A stretch of 50,460 bases of DNA from an uncultured Treponema sp. (GTDB lineage Bacteria > Spirochaetota > Spirochaetia > Treponematales > Treponemataceae), in assembly GCA_949299755.1 (NCBI GenBank), contig CASGBA010000014.1:1-50460 (forward strand), read 5' to 3'. The translations under genes were made by a program, and so were the position numbers. The notes under the pieces were generated by a model. The model had not been told where the DNA came from, did no database searches, and saw only the letters and a list, made by a program, of their open reading frames with translations. Below are positions 41,660 to 50,403 of the stretch, one piece after another. The stretch's first letter is position 1, and every line of letters begins with the position of its first letter.

Positions 41660-44314
41660 TCAGTTCTTTTTTATTCCCAGGATTGTAAGGTCATCGTATT
41701 GGGGGTCTTCTTTAAGGTTTTCATAATATAAATATTCCTCATATTCTGGATGCGGGTAATTCAGAGAACAATATTCGTCATATTGTTCAAAGCATTTTTG
41801 CAGGAAAGCGTCTATTTTTCTGTCCGCCTGTACCCTGTAAAAACCAGGTGAAGTCGTATCCTTGTATATCCTGAAGATTTTTTCAATGGAAACAAGGGCA
41901 ATGACTGCGTCCTCCACAGTTCCGTCGCAGTTTGAAAAATCAAAGGTATATTCCGTGTTTTCTCCTTCCGGATTGTGACATTTTTTCAGTGTGAATTTTT
42001 CTTTTTTGAATACGGCTTCGATTATTTCTTTAACCCTGTCGTAGGTGAATTCCTCATTGTCCTGGCCTATCCTGTGGTTTCCGTGAAAATTTTCATCCGT
42101 GGAGTTTTTTTCCGAACACACCGTTTGTTTGAAATCAGGTGTGCGGAAAAATCTTTTTGCCTCTTCTATTCCATCAGTGTAAAGAAAGAGGACGTCTCCG
42201 GGAGCAAGGTGGAGTTTTTCAACTTTATATCCTCCCTTTGCATTTATTTCCGAAGTGGGGAAAACACCTGCTGCGGAAACTTCCTGAAGTTTATGGGTTT
42301 TAAGCTTTTTTTCTGAAGCATCGTAAATATGCACGATGTTGTCACCGGCATTGCAGAAATATACGTCACCTGATTCGGAATCAAAAAGACACATGGTGAA
42401 AGCGGCAAACCTGCCTTTGAATCCCTTGGATTCCACAAGATCATTTATCCTGGATACTGCGGGGGAAATGTCGTAACGGTTTTTTACAAAATCCCAATCT
42501 TTGAAAAAATCCAAAAATATTGTGGCTATTTCAACCATAATGAGGGCTGCTGGAACCCCTTTCCCGGCCACATCACATTTTATTATTGCATAATGCCTTT
42601 CATCCAGTTTTTTGTAGTCAAAATAATCCCCTGAAACCCCTTCGGCTCCTTCGTAGTATCCGAAAAAGTCGGCATTTCCGTCTGAATATTCTCCGCTGGT
42701 AAGTTTTCTGCCGTTTTCATTTGTTTCCAAGGGAATGAACATTTTTTGAGTTTCTTTTCCCACCGTGAGCTCTTTGGCGGCTAATGCCGCTGATACCAGG
42801 GCATTGGTCATTTCGTTCACTGTTTCCCCGAGGAGACCTATTTCATCCCTGGAACGCAGTTTAATGCTTTTACCCTCCAACAGGGACTTGTCTTCCGTAT
42901 CTCTTATCATTGCCACATGGGCCGCCAGGTGTCTTATGGGGGATATGATTATATAAGCCAGGAACAGGGAACCGGTCATACCTATAAGAAGCGCTACCAG
43001 GGCAGTGTAAGCTGTTATCATTATTACAGCCTTGTATTCCTGGGCCAGGGCTGTGAACATTTCCTTGGTGGAAATTTCAACGATAACGTTGCCGTGGACG
43101 TAGGAACTGCTTCCTGCCTGCCTGTAAAGTACCGGTTTGTAGAAAATGTAGTGGGTTATATCCGGAGAAAGATTTTCCGGATCAAAATGTGGATAGGACT
43201 CTGTGGCCGAAAAAGAAATGCGTTTCAACCTGGTGGTGAGTTCCTCTTCCAACTGCAATATGATATTTTGGATTTCATTCTTTCTGGTAATTGAATCACT
43301 GTCTGTTTTAAGAGAAAGGGATTCCGCTTCCTTGGATAGGCGGGAAATATTCACGGATATATTTGAAACCAAAAAAAATGCGTGCTTGTTTATGTAAGCA
43401 TTTTTCTCTTCAATCTGTTTTGAAGCTTCGAACACAAGTCTTGATACACCTGGTATATATTCCGGAGTGTCTATTTTATTGACTATATCGGGATCATTGC
43501 ATGCCCACACAAAATTTGTTCCTTCCTCACTGCCATCAATTGAAGGTCCCGTTATGACGGCGCTCAATGCTTCCGGCACAGAGGAGCTTTGCCCCGGAAG
43601 AAAACTTAATTCCAGTAAGTCATGTCCTGGAAGATAGGCCTTAGCTCCTGAAGCCAAGCTTTCCAAAAGCACATTCAACCTGATTTGGAGGGCATTTACC
43701 AGGGTTTTTTCCTGGATTTTTGTAAACCGTAACCCAAGGGGTATTGAAACTAAAATTACGACAGAGAAAACCAATATACCCGTGAAGAATACAAATTTGA
43801 ATCTTAGTCCTGCGCCTTTCTTTTTTAGAACACTGTGATGCTTTTTTTTTCTTGAAGGCATAGTATCTCCTGATATAAGAGCCCGCACATCCCGGTGAAT
43901 ACGGGCAGAATCTGCTATTACGGAAAACAATCCGTAAATTGAAACCGCAAAGGCACAGAGCAGAAAGGCAATTAGGCTGTAAATCACAACTTTTTCCGGA
44001 AATAGGGGGATCAATCCTTCTTTTTTTGGATTGACTGCCACATCCGGGTTTGAACCTATATTGAAGTTTCCCGATTTTAGAGTGCCGTGAATTTCCACGT
44101 TACTGTAATCGACTGTTGTGTTTTTCGCTTCCTTTCCGTTCTGCCGGTTTGCGGTAAAGCTGCCGGGGTTTTCCTCCATGGCATCGGTAAAGCCTTCTGA
44201 GGAAATTTGCGAACTTCCGCTTTTTAGTGTTTGTTCCCCCTTTTCTGAGACATAAAACGGATAGAAAAAAAATGATGCCGAAAGACAGAGCAGGGCAACA
44301 GCCTTTCTTATCAC
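41660..44314 (-). CDS. Membrane sensor PP2C/SpoIIE-type serine phosphatase with HAMP domain
   Basis: A protein of 884 residues from GTG 44314, which has GGAGG six bases upstream; an ATG at 44362 would put that site inside the gene. Order: signal or first helix (IRKAVALLCLSASFFFYPF), a linker, helix VVIYSLIAFLLCAFAVSIYGLF, a Lys-rich stretch, helix FVFFTGILVFSVVILVSIPL, an extracytoplasmic sensor of about 280 residues, helix ITAYTALVALLIGMTGSLFL, a HAMP domain (SPIRHLAAHV...RSRDEIGLLGETVNEMTNAL), then a SpoIIE/RsbU-type phosphatase with GVSGDYFDYKKL and IKCDVAGKGVPAALIM, and a C-terminal domain of about 150 residues. Such proteins dephosphorylate anti-anti-sigma factors. Its convergence with a sigma factor gene suggests partner switching. 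Confidence 0.85.
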   Translation of the reverse strand: MIRKAVALLCLSASFFFYPFYVSEKGEQTLKSGSSQISSEGFTDAMEENPGSFTANRQNGKEAKNTTVDYSNVEIHGTLKSGNFNIGSNPDVAVNPKKEGLIPLFPEKVVIYSLIAFLLCAFAVSIYGLFSVIADSARIHRDVRALISGDTMPSRKKKHHSVLKKKGAGLRFKFVFFTGILVFSVVILVSIPLGLRFTKIQEKTLVNALQIRLNVLLESLASGAKAYLPGHDLLELSFLPGQSSSVPEALSAVITGPSIDGSEEGTNFVWACNDPDIVNKIDTPEYIPGVSRLVFEASKQIEEKNAYINKHAFFLVSNISVNISRLSKEAESLSLKTDSDSITRKNEIQNIILQLEEELTTRLKRISFSATESYPHFDPENLSPDITHYIFYKPVLYRQAGSSSYVHGNVIVEISTKEMFTALAQEYKAVIMITAYTALVALLIGMTGSLFLAYIIISPIRHLAAHVAMIRDTEDKSLLEGKSIKLRSRDEIGLLGETVNEMTNALVSAALAAKELTVGKETQKMFIPLETNENGRKLTSGEYSDGNADFFGYYEGAEGVSGDYFDYKKLDERHYAIIKCDVAGKGVPAALIMVEIATIFLDFFKDWDFVKNRYDISPAVSRINDLVESKGFKGRFAAFTMCLFDSESGDVYFCNAGDNIVHIYDASEKKLKTHKLQEVSAAGVFPTSEINAKGGYKVEKLHLAPGDVLFLYTDGIEEAKRFFRTPDFKQTVCSEKNSTDENFHGNHRIGQDNEEFTYDRVKEIIEAVFKKEKFTLKKCHNPEGENTEYTFDFSNCDGTVEDAVIALVSIEKIFRIYKDTTSPGFYRVQADRKIDAFLQKCFEQYDEYCSLNYPHPEYEEYLYYENLKEDPQYDDLTILGIKKN

Positions 44315-44470
44315 AAAAAACCTCCGGTGGGGTTTTAAGAATTCACTGCATATAGGAACCATGGGAGGACTGTATGCCTGTAATATTCTTAATCTTTGCT
44401 GATATTATATACCGTTATCGTTTTAAATTAAATATAAATATACTTACTTTGAATTAATTTAGAGGAATAT

Positions 44471-44530
44471 ATGCGGCGTACTGTTCATTGTTTATTTTGC
44501 GGCTCAAGTGTCTGTCTGCGGAGCCTTTAA
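44471..44530 (+). CDS. Possible 19-residue Cys-rich small ORF
   Basis: ATG 44471 follows AGAGGAATAT, and the frame encodes a 19-residue peptide with a CLFCGSSVC core before TAA, overlapping the 3' end of tsaD on the other strand by four bases. Upstream is an AT-rich stretch with several -10-like boxes. The good ribosome site is the main support; chance occurrence is quite possible. Confidence 0.2.
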   Translation: MRRTVHCLFCGSSVCLRSL

Positions 44531-45582
44531 TTCTGTCTTCCCAGCCGCCGGAAACCTTCCACTCTGGGACTTGCGGAAACCGTTTTTGGGCTTCTGTCTC
44601 CACGCAGAAGGTAATGATATCCGACTCCGGCGATCATCGCCCCATTGTCTGTGCATAATTTTAAAGGTGGAAAAATACATTCCAAATCCTTCCGTTCCGC
44701 TAAACGTGCCCTTAGAAGGGAATTTGCCGCGACCCCTCCTCCCGCGACTATCCTTGATATTCCTGTGTCTTTCACCGCCCTGAAAAGCCTGGAAAGCAGG
44801 ATGTTTACAGCTGTTTCCTGGAAAGCGGCCGCTATGTTTTCCGGCGTTTTTTCGTATTCCGGATTCCAGAATTTATCCAATTGATTGATGACGGCTGTTT
44901 TCAGTCCGGAATAGGAAACATCGTACCTGTGTAATGCACTTTCCCGGTGGGCTTTGCCTGAACTGTCGGCGCTTTTATCGATTTTCGGCATGGGGAATTT
45001 GGCTGAGGCGGAATTTCCATTAGCCGCCAGTTTATCAATCGCAACTCCTCCTGGATATCCGAATCCGTAAAACTTTGCCACTTTGTCAAAGGCTTCGCCC
45101 GCCGCATCATCCACAGTTGTCCCCAGAATTTCAATGGAGTCAAAGCCGGTTACCCTGCATATTATGGAATGGCCTCCGGAAACAAGGAGTCCAAGATAGG
45201 GATACTCTATATCCCTGTCCAGATGGGCTGCATAAAGATGTCCCAGCATATGGTTTACGACTATAAAGGGTTTGTCCTCAGCGGCGGCAAGGGTTTTACC
45301 GAAGGTTAAACCAACTAAAAGAGCCCCCACTAATCCCGGTCTGTTTGAAGCTGCAATTCCGTCTATGTCTGCCAAGGTAAGCCCCGCATCGGACACAGCC
45401 TTCATAACGACGGGCAGAATCCATTCTGTGTGTTTTCTGCTGGCAATTTCCGGAACCACGCCCCTGTATTCTTCATGGAATGGTATCTGGGTGGCAACCA
45501 CATTGCTGAGTATTTTTTTTCCGTCTTCGACAACAGCCGCCGCAGTTTCGTCACAGGAACTTTCTATGCCTAAAACCTTCAT
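44527..45582 (-). CDS. tsaD: tRNA threonylcarbamoyladenosine transferase TsaD
   Basis: A 351-residue ASKHA-fold protein that, with TsaB and TsaE, attaches threonylcarbamoyl to A37 of ANN-decoding tRNAs. VLGIESSCDETAAAVV at the start, the iron-binding NHMLGHLYAAH, SGGHSIICRV, and the C-terminal VAGGGVAANSLLR and LCTDNGAMIAGVGY are all family hallmarks. TATATA (45594-45589) ends six bases before ATG 45582 and there is no Shine-Dalgarno, although read-through from the upstream deacetylase gene, five bases away, is also possible. Confidence 0.95.
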   Translation of the reverse strand: MKVLGIESSCDETAAAVVEDGKKILSNVVATQIPFHEEYRGVVPEIASRKHTEWILPVVMKAVSDAGLTLADIDGIAASNRPGLVGALLVGLTFGKTLAAAEDKPFIVVNHMLGHLYAAHLDRDIEYPYLGLLVSGGHSIICRVTGFDSIEILGTTVDDAAGEAFDKVAKFYGFGYPGGVAIDKLAANGNSASAKFPMPKIDKSADSSGKAHRESALHRYDVSYSGLKTAVINQLDKFWNPEYEKTPENIAAAFQETAVNILLSRLFRAVKDTGISRIVAGGGVAANSLLRARLAERKDLECIFPPLKLCTDNGAMIAGVGYHYLLRGDRSPKTVSASPRVEGFRRLGRQN

Positions 45583-45587
45583 CTGGT

Positions 45588-46883
45588 TTATATATCCCCC
45601 GCTTTAATTTTAGTTTGGAGCCCGGAAATATCGCATAAGGAATATCCTGCCTCCGTTAATTCCGGGTATAAATCTGAAAGCAGTTGTGCCAGATCATCAG
45701 ACCAGACATGACCTATCATGATGGCATATCCTTTTTTAGAAGCTATTTCAAGGCCGTTCCTGACGGCTTTTTCAATTTCTTCTTTGTTCTGGCTGTTATC
45801 CAAAAATACAGCCCTTTCCCATATTTTTATTCCCCGTTCCCGGGCGATTTCCGGGGCTGTGGTTTGTGCGTTTGTCCTTGAGTCCAGGAAAAAAATGGAG
45901 TTTTCTTCTATTACATCGAAAACCGCTTCCATCGACTCTTTGTCCGCCGTTATCAGGGAACCTTCATGATTATTTAAGCCCGCCACAGGTCCTATTTCTT
46001 CCAGGTTTTTCTTGACAACAGCCCTGATTTCTTCCTGTGTCATATCCGGAAGCAAAGCATTGGGGCCGGGGTTCACATTCATATTAACCGCCTGCATGGG
46101 CTGGTGCAGGATAAGTTCCTTCCCCGCTTCCCGTATTTCATCCGCACATTCTACGGAATGGGGCAGGCCGGGCAATACGGCAATTGTGCATGGGAAGGGG
46201 AGATTCAGGAACGGTTCCAATTGGACAAGATTATGGCCAGCGTCATCGAAAACAAAACATAAAACGCCCGATCCGGCCGGCACCGTTATTTCTTTTTCAT
46301 CTCCGGACGGGAGTTTTTTTTGAGGTTCAGGTTTTTCATCCGTAACGGATGGAGCCGTCTTTTCCGGTTCTGCCCGGGGACTTTCAGGTTTTACGGAAGC
46401 CACGGGTTTCTCTGCGGTAACGTTCTTCACCTGGTTTTGTTCCGTCCCTGTTTCCTGCCGCATATTTACCTGCGTATCAGGAACGGATGGTTCCGTTTCC
46501 TGGCGGTTTGCGGTTTGCACTGCAATTTGTTCTTCAACAGTGGTTTTTCCCGTGAAGAAATTCACCTTGATGAATAATAAAACGGCTGACAACCCGAAAA
46601 ACAAGGCAAGCAATATGGAGGTTGTTTTTATCCTCGAAATTTGTTTGCTCCGTTTTTTCCTTTCCCTTTCTATTTTTGAAAGTTTCCGTGCGGTTTTATC
46701 CCTGGAAATATCGGCGACACCTCTAGTAAGAACTGTCCTGGAAGTTTTAGTTGTTTTTCTACGTGTTGTTTTTCTGGTTCCCGGACGTGCCGTTCCTGAT
46801 GAAGGTTTGGATGAACCTGTTCTTTTTGAACTGGCCGCCGTTTTTTTTCCGGCGGATTGTGTTTCGTTTTTTCTTCTAACCAT
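45588..46883 (-). CDS. Divergent polysaccharide deacetylase (YibQ/DUF610 family), membrane-anchored
   Basis: A 431-residue protein: a Lys/Arg/Ser/Thr-rich cytoplasmic head of about 75 residues, one membrane helix (TTSILLALFFGLSAVLLFIKV), a Glu/Pro/Lys-rich linker, and a C-terminal NodB-like barrel of the divergent polysaccharide deacetylase family (CFVFDDAGHNLVQLEPFLNLP, CTIAVLPGLPHSVECADEI, LNNHEGSLITADKE, DSRTNAQTTA and MIGHVWSD). The substrate is unknown, with peptidoglycan or an exported glycan the likely candidates. ATG 46883 is chosen because a TTGACA-N17-TATCCT promoter covers the region of the longer start at 46928. Confidence 0.8.
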   Translation of the reverse strand: MVRRKNETQSAGKKTAASSKRTGSSKPSSGTARPGTRKTTRRKTTKTSRTVLTRGVADISRDKTARKLSKIERERKKRSKQISRIKTTSILLALFFGLSAVLLFIKVNFFTGKTTVEEQIAVQTANRQETEPSVPDTQVNMRQETGTEQNQVKNVTAEKPVASVKPESPRAEPEKTAPSVTDEKPEPQKKLPSGDEKEITVPAGSGVLCFVFDDAGHNLVQLEPFLNLPFPCTIAVLPGLPHSVECADEIREAGKELILHQPMQAVNMNVNPGPNALLPDMTQEEIRAVVKKNLEEIGPVAGLNNHEGSLITADKESMEAVFDVIEENSIFFLDSRTNAQTTAPEIARERGIKIWERAVFLDNSQNKEEIEKAVRNGLEIASKKGYAIMIGHVWSDDLAQLLSDLYPELTEAGYSLCDISGLQTKIKAGDI

Positions 46884-46892
46884 TGTCTTGAA

Positions 46893-46921
46893 AGGATAAA
46901 TACGGGGGGAAAACTTGTCAA
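46893..46921 (-). promoter_or_regulatory. Promoter of the polysaccharide deacetylase
   Basis: On the minus strand, TTGACA (46921-46916), 17-base spacer, TATCCT (46898-46893), then nine bases to ATG 46883. Start of transcription would fall two or three bases before the ATG, so the leader is nearly absent. Confidence 0.6.
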
Positions 46922-46976
46922 CAGGCAAAAATATTGTTTTAACCTCTGTGTGTTAAATGTCTGAATATATGCTAGA

Positions 46977-48794
46977 ATGAATGAAGGATTCTGTGATCTT
47001 AAAAGGGTGGCAATATTTTTTATGGATAGGAAAATATGCAGGGATAAAATTGGGCGGAAAATTTTCACACTGCTTCCCAAGCGCCAAAAGCTGGGTTTTT
47101 TCTTTATTGTCCTGATATTGGCAGTATCCGCTTTTTTAAGTCAGTTGACACCTGTCGCTGTGGGGTATTTAACTGACCATGTTCTGAATGAACAGGAAAT
47201 AAGTTTTAAGTCTGTGATTCCTGTTCTTCTGGTAATTTTATGTGTAAACATATTCAACGAGGTGATCAAGGTTGTCCGCCGTCTGATTGTGGAAGACACT
47301 GCAACCCAGGCAGCAAAGGCGGCCAGATTCAAGGCTTCTTGTTCCCTTCTTTCTGCGCCTCTTTCTTATTTTAGAACCCATATGACAGGAAACATTCACG
47401 GTCGTCTGAACAGAAGCCTTGAAGGAACGGTAAAGCTTATTAAACTTATGTTCATGGATTTCGCTCCTGCTGTTACAACCGCTTTAGCCGCTGTCATAAC
47501 CATTTTTGTCAGCCTTCCTTTTTCTGTTGCCCTGTTGGTAATTCTTGTGATTCCGGTGGGGACTTTCATAGTATTCCGGCAAATCCACACCCAGAAAGGT
47601 ATCCGGGTGGATCTCATGGAAACAAAAGCCGATATGGACGGAACCGTGGTGGAACTACTCGGTGGAATTGAAACAATCCGGGCTTTGGACAGTGCGGAAA
47701 CTGAAAGCGGGAGAATACTGTCCCGTGCGGAACATATAAGAAAAAAGGAAATGCGCCATCACAGGGCAATGGCCTTTTATGATTGCCTTAAATTTATAAA
47801 TGAAGCGGTGTTCACCGTTGTAGTCATAGGTATTTCTGTTTATCTGGCTTCAAAAAAAATTATTTCGGTGGGTACCGTGTTAACCGCTTATTTGTGTTTT
47901 ATACAGCTTACCGGACCGCTCCGGGAACTGCACCGCATTTTGGATGAATTTTCCGAATGTCTTGTTTCTGCGGATGATTATTTCCGCTTGTCGGATCTTC
48001 CGCTGGATTTTTCTTATCAGATTCCTCAAGCAACCGAAAAATCCGTTCCCTTAAAAGACAACAGCATCGAAATCAAGAACCTGTCTTTTTCTTATCCGGA
48101 AAAACCGGGACAAAAAATTTTGCAGGATATAAATCTTTCAATCCGCGGCGGTGAATTTGTCGGAATCGCCGGTCCCAGCGGATGCGGTAAATCTTCTTTG
48201 ATAAAAATCGTTGACAAACTGGAGGAAGCCCGGGGTGAAATTTACTTGGGTGGGGTGGAATTATCATCTCTTTCCAGAAAGAAGCTGGCTGAAACTGTAG
48301 CCATAGTACCACAAAATCCTTTTTTAACCGCGGACACTGTTTTCAATAACATTTGTTACGGGTTGAATAAGGATGTATCCCTTGAAGAAGTCAAACTGGC
48401 GGCGGAAAAGGCTTGTATATCCCGTGACATTGAAAGGATGCCGGGCGCTTATCAGACCGTGCTGGCGGAAGGCGGCGCCAATTTGTCCGGAGGCCAACGT
48501 CAGCGTATCGCCTTGGCCCGCATCTTTTTGAAAAAGCCCGGGGTTTTAATTCTTGATGAGGCCACCTCCGCTCTGGACAATACAACGGAAAAACAAATCC
48601 AAAATGAAATTGAAACAATGAAAGATAAATACGGTATAACAGTGATTTCAATTGCCCACAGATTGTCCACCCTTCGGAACTGTGACGAAATCATAGTTAT
48701 GGATAAAGGCCGCATTGTCCAACGGGGTTCTTTCGCCGGATTGAAAGACGTTCCTGGTGTTTTTCAGGATATGATGCTCGGGATATTGAAGTAA
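46977..48794 (+). CDS. ABC exporter with fused membrane and ATPase domains
   Basis: A half-transporter of up to 605 residues. Six helices in residues about 40-330 (FFFIVLILAVSAFLSQL, VALLVILVIPVGTFIVF and others) are followed by the ATPase: Walker A GPSGCGKSS, Q-loop VPQNPF, signature LSGGQRQRIALARIF, Walker B VLILDEATSALD and His switch IAHRLST. The family exports lipids, peptides or drugs; no peptidase domain or substrate clue is present. The start is either ATG 46977, inside a TAGAAT-like -10 box, or more likely ATG 47022 (AAAGGGTGG upstream). It is divergent from the deacetylase gene. Confidence 0.9.
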   Translation: MNEGFCDLKRVAIFFMDRKICRDKIGRKIFTLLPKRQKLGFFFIVLILAVSAFLSQLTPVAVGYLTDHVLNEQEISFKSVIPVLLVILCVNIFNEVIKVVRRLIVEDTATQAAKAARFKASCSLLSAPLSYFRTHMTGNIHGRLNRSLEGTVKLIKLMFMDFAPAVTTALAAVITIFVSLPFSVALLVILVIPVGTFIVFRQIHTQKGIRVDLMETKADMDGTVVELLGGIETIRALDSAETESGRILSRAEHIRKKEMRHHRAMAFYDCLKFINEAVFTVVVIGISVYLASKKIISVGTVLTAYLCFIQLTGPLRELHRILDEFSECLVSADDYFRLSDLPLDFSYQIPQATEKSVPLKDNSIEIKNLSFSYPEKPGQKILQDINLSIRGGEFVGIAGPSGCGKSSLIKIVDKLEEARGEIYLGGVELSSLSRKKLAETVAIVPQNPFLTADTVFNNICYGLNKDVSLEEVKLAAEKACISRDIERMPGAYQTVLAEGGANLSGGQRQRIALARIFLKKPGVLILDEATSALDNTTEKQIQNEIETMKDKYGITVISIAHRLSTLRNCDEIIVMDKGRIVQRGSFAGLKDVPGVFQDMMLGILK

Positions 48795-48841
48795 TCCGGC
48801 GTCCCGTCCGCCGTTCATGTAGTTAGCTACATTACACGCCT

Positions 48842-48876
48842 CAAAAAAAATGCGGAAAGAGTGAATCTTTCCGCAT
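48842..48876 (-). terminator. Rho-independent terminator of the purine permease gene
   Basis: A perfect 11-bp stem (48876-48866 with 48860-48850), five-base loop, then eight Us on the minus strand (48850-48843). It lies about 25 bases after the permease stop. There is no U-run on the plus strand, so it does not serve the ABC gene. Confidence 0.92.
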
Positions 48877-48898
48877 CCGGTTCCGCTTAAAGCGTTTG

Positions 48899-50203
48899 CT
48901 ATTTCAATGCTTCAAAAACAATGTCGAACAGGAAGAACGCCGCAAGAATCCATGTGACAACCGGAATTTCCTTTCCTTTCCTTCCCGCAAGTTTGCAGAT
49001 TACGTAGGAAATTATTCCCCAGGATATACCCTTGGCCACTGAATATCCGAAGGGCATGACCATTATGGTGATGAAAGACGGAATACCTTCCGTTATTTCG
49101 GAGAAATTGATTGACGAGACGGATTTCATCATCAAGAACCCTACAAAAATAAGGGCAGGGGCTGTCGCTGCGGCGGGAATCAAGGCAAACAGCGGACTGA
49201 AGAACAGGGCAAGGATGAAGAAGACCGAGGTTACGACGGAAGTCAATCCTGTCCGTCCCCCCGCCGCCACACCGGAAGAGCTTTCTACGAAGCTTGTTAC
49301 AGTGGAGGTTCCCAATGCCGCGCCGGCAACCGTACCGATGGCGTCGGCCAGAAGGGCTCCTTTTGCGTTGGGGATGTTGCCTTCTTTGTCTGTGAGTCCT
49401 GCCTGCTCGGAAACCCCCATCAGGGTACCTATGGTGTCAAACATATCGGTGAACAGGAAAGTGAAGAATACAATGAAGAATTTCATTGTCAGGACATTTG
49501 TCCACTCAAACTGGAAGAAGTAAGGGGCTTCAGGCAGGGACACCGGTTTGAATGAATCGGGTATGGTTGTAATCCCGAAAGGAATCCCGATGATGGTTGT
49601 GACCACAATACCTATTAGGATTGATCCGGGCACATTCAGGATGTACAGGACAATGGTAACGATTAACCCCAGAACCGCAACAAGCGCGGTAGCGTTAGTT
49701 GCGTTAAGATTGACGAAACCGATGATTGTGCCTAACGAAGAAGAGACAATCCCCGCATTGCTTAATCCTATCAGCGCAATAAAAAGGCCGATACCTACCG
49801 CAACAGCTTTGCGCAGGCTTGCAGGGATTGACTTTATGATAACCTCCCTGATACCGACCAGTGAAAGTATGATGAACAGAATACCTTCAACCAATACCGC
49901 TGTAAGGGCAAATTGCCAGCTGCATCCCATTCCGATTACAACAGTATAGGTAAAAAAGGCATTAAGTCCCATTCCAGGCGCAAGGGCTACCGGTAAATTG
50001 GCACAAAAAGCCATAACAAGAGTGGCGATTGCAGAAGAAATAGCCGTAGCGGTAAAAACCGGACCGAATTTCATTCCGGCATCGGATAAAATACCCGGAT
50101 TTACTGCCAGAATGTAAGCCATTGCAAGAAAGGTTGTGATACCTGCGACAACCTCTTTGCTTACGGTTGTCCCCCTTTCCTGCAATTTAAAAAATTTTTC
50201 CAT
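48899..50203 (-). CDS. NCS2-family purine permease (AzgA/PbuG-like)
   Basis: A 434-residue inner-membrane symporter with about 12-14 helices, of the COG2252 branch that imports adenine, guanine or hypoxanthine. It has GITTFLAMAYILAVNPGIL at the start, FCANLPVALAPGMGLNAFFTYTVV, FLFTDMFDTIGTLMGVSEQAGL and GTSTVTSFVESSSGVAAGGRTGLT, the sodium/proton and base-binding helices of the family. AAAGGAGGT lies about ten bases upstream of ATG 50203. A purine riboswitch, which often controls this gene in other phyla, was looked for and not seen. Confidence 0.92.
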   Translation of the reverse strand: MEKFFKLQERGTTVSKEVVAGITTFLAMAYILAVNPGILSDAGMKFGPVFTATAISSAIATLVMAFCANLPVALAPGMGLNAFFTYTVVIGMGCSWQFALTAVLVEGILFIILSLVGIREVIIKSIPASLRKAVAVGIGLFIALIGLSNAGIVSSSLGTIIGFVNLNATNATALVAVLGLIVTIVLYILNVPGSILIGIVVTTIIGIPFGITTIPDSFKPVSLPEAPYFFQFEWTNVLTMKFFIVFFTFLFTDMFDTIGTLMGVSEQAGLTDKEGNIPNAKGALLADAIGTVAGAALGTSTVTSFVESSSGVAAGGRTGLTSVVTSVFFILALFFSPLFALIPAAATAPALIFVGFLMMKSVSSINFSEITEGIPSFITIMVMPFGYSVAKGISWGIISYVICKLAGRKGKEIPVVTWILAAFFLFDIVFEALK

Positions 50204-50254
50204 GGTCGTGGACCTCCTTTTAGGTATGGAGAAGATATCACATAATCCGATTGT

Positions 50255-50283
50255 TTTATAGTCACCGTCCGTCTTTTCTTGAA
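50255..50283 (-). promoter_or_regulatory. Promoter of the purine permease
   Basis: On the minus strand, TTCAAG (50283-50278), 17-base spacer, TATAAA (50260-50255), followed by a roughly 45-base leader that includes AAAGGAGGT. Confidence 0.45.
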
Positions 50284-50374
50284 AGAATATTTAGCCTTTC
50301 TGTGCTGTATTCTGTAAATCAATGAAAAACAATGAAAATTATTGAAAAAAAGGAAATATTTTGAATTTTGGTAG

Positions 50375-50403
50375 TTGACAGGGAGGCGGAAGTGTGGTAA
50401 AAA
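50375..50403 (+). promoter_or_regulatory. Promoter at the right edge
   Basis: TTGACA (50375-50380), 17-base spacer, TAAAAA (50398-50403). It points out of the window into a GC-rich foldable segment. The -35 is perfect; the -10 is weak. Confidence 0.45.

Noticed and set aside
48819-48834. Palindrome ATGTAG-TTAG-CTACAT after the ABC exporter gene
   Set aside because: The stem is only six bases, there is no U-run, and no copy is placed at a promoter. It is probably chance.
50204-50300. Possible purine riboswitch upstream of the NCS2 permease
   Set aside because: None of the conserved purine-aptamer junction bases or paired loops were found on the minus strand; the leader is only about 45 bases.
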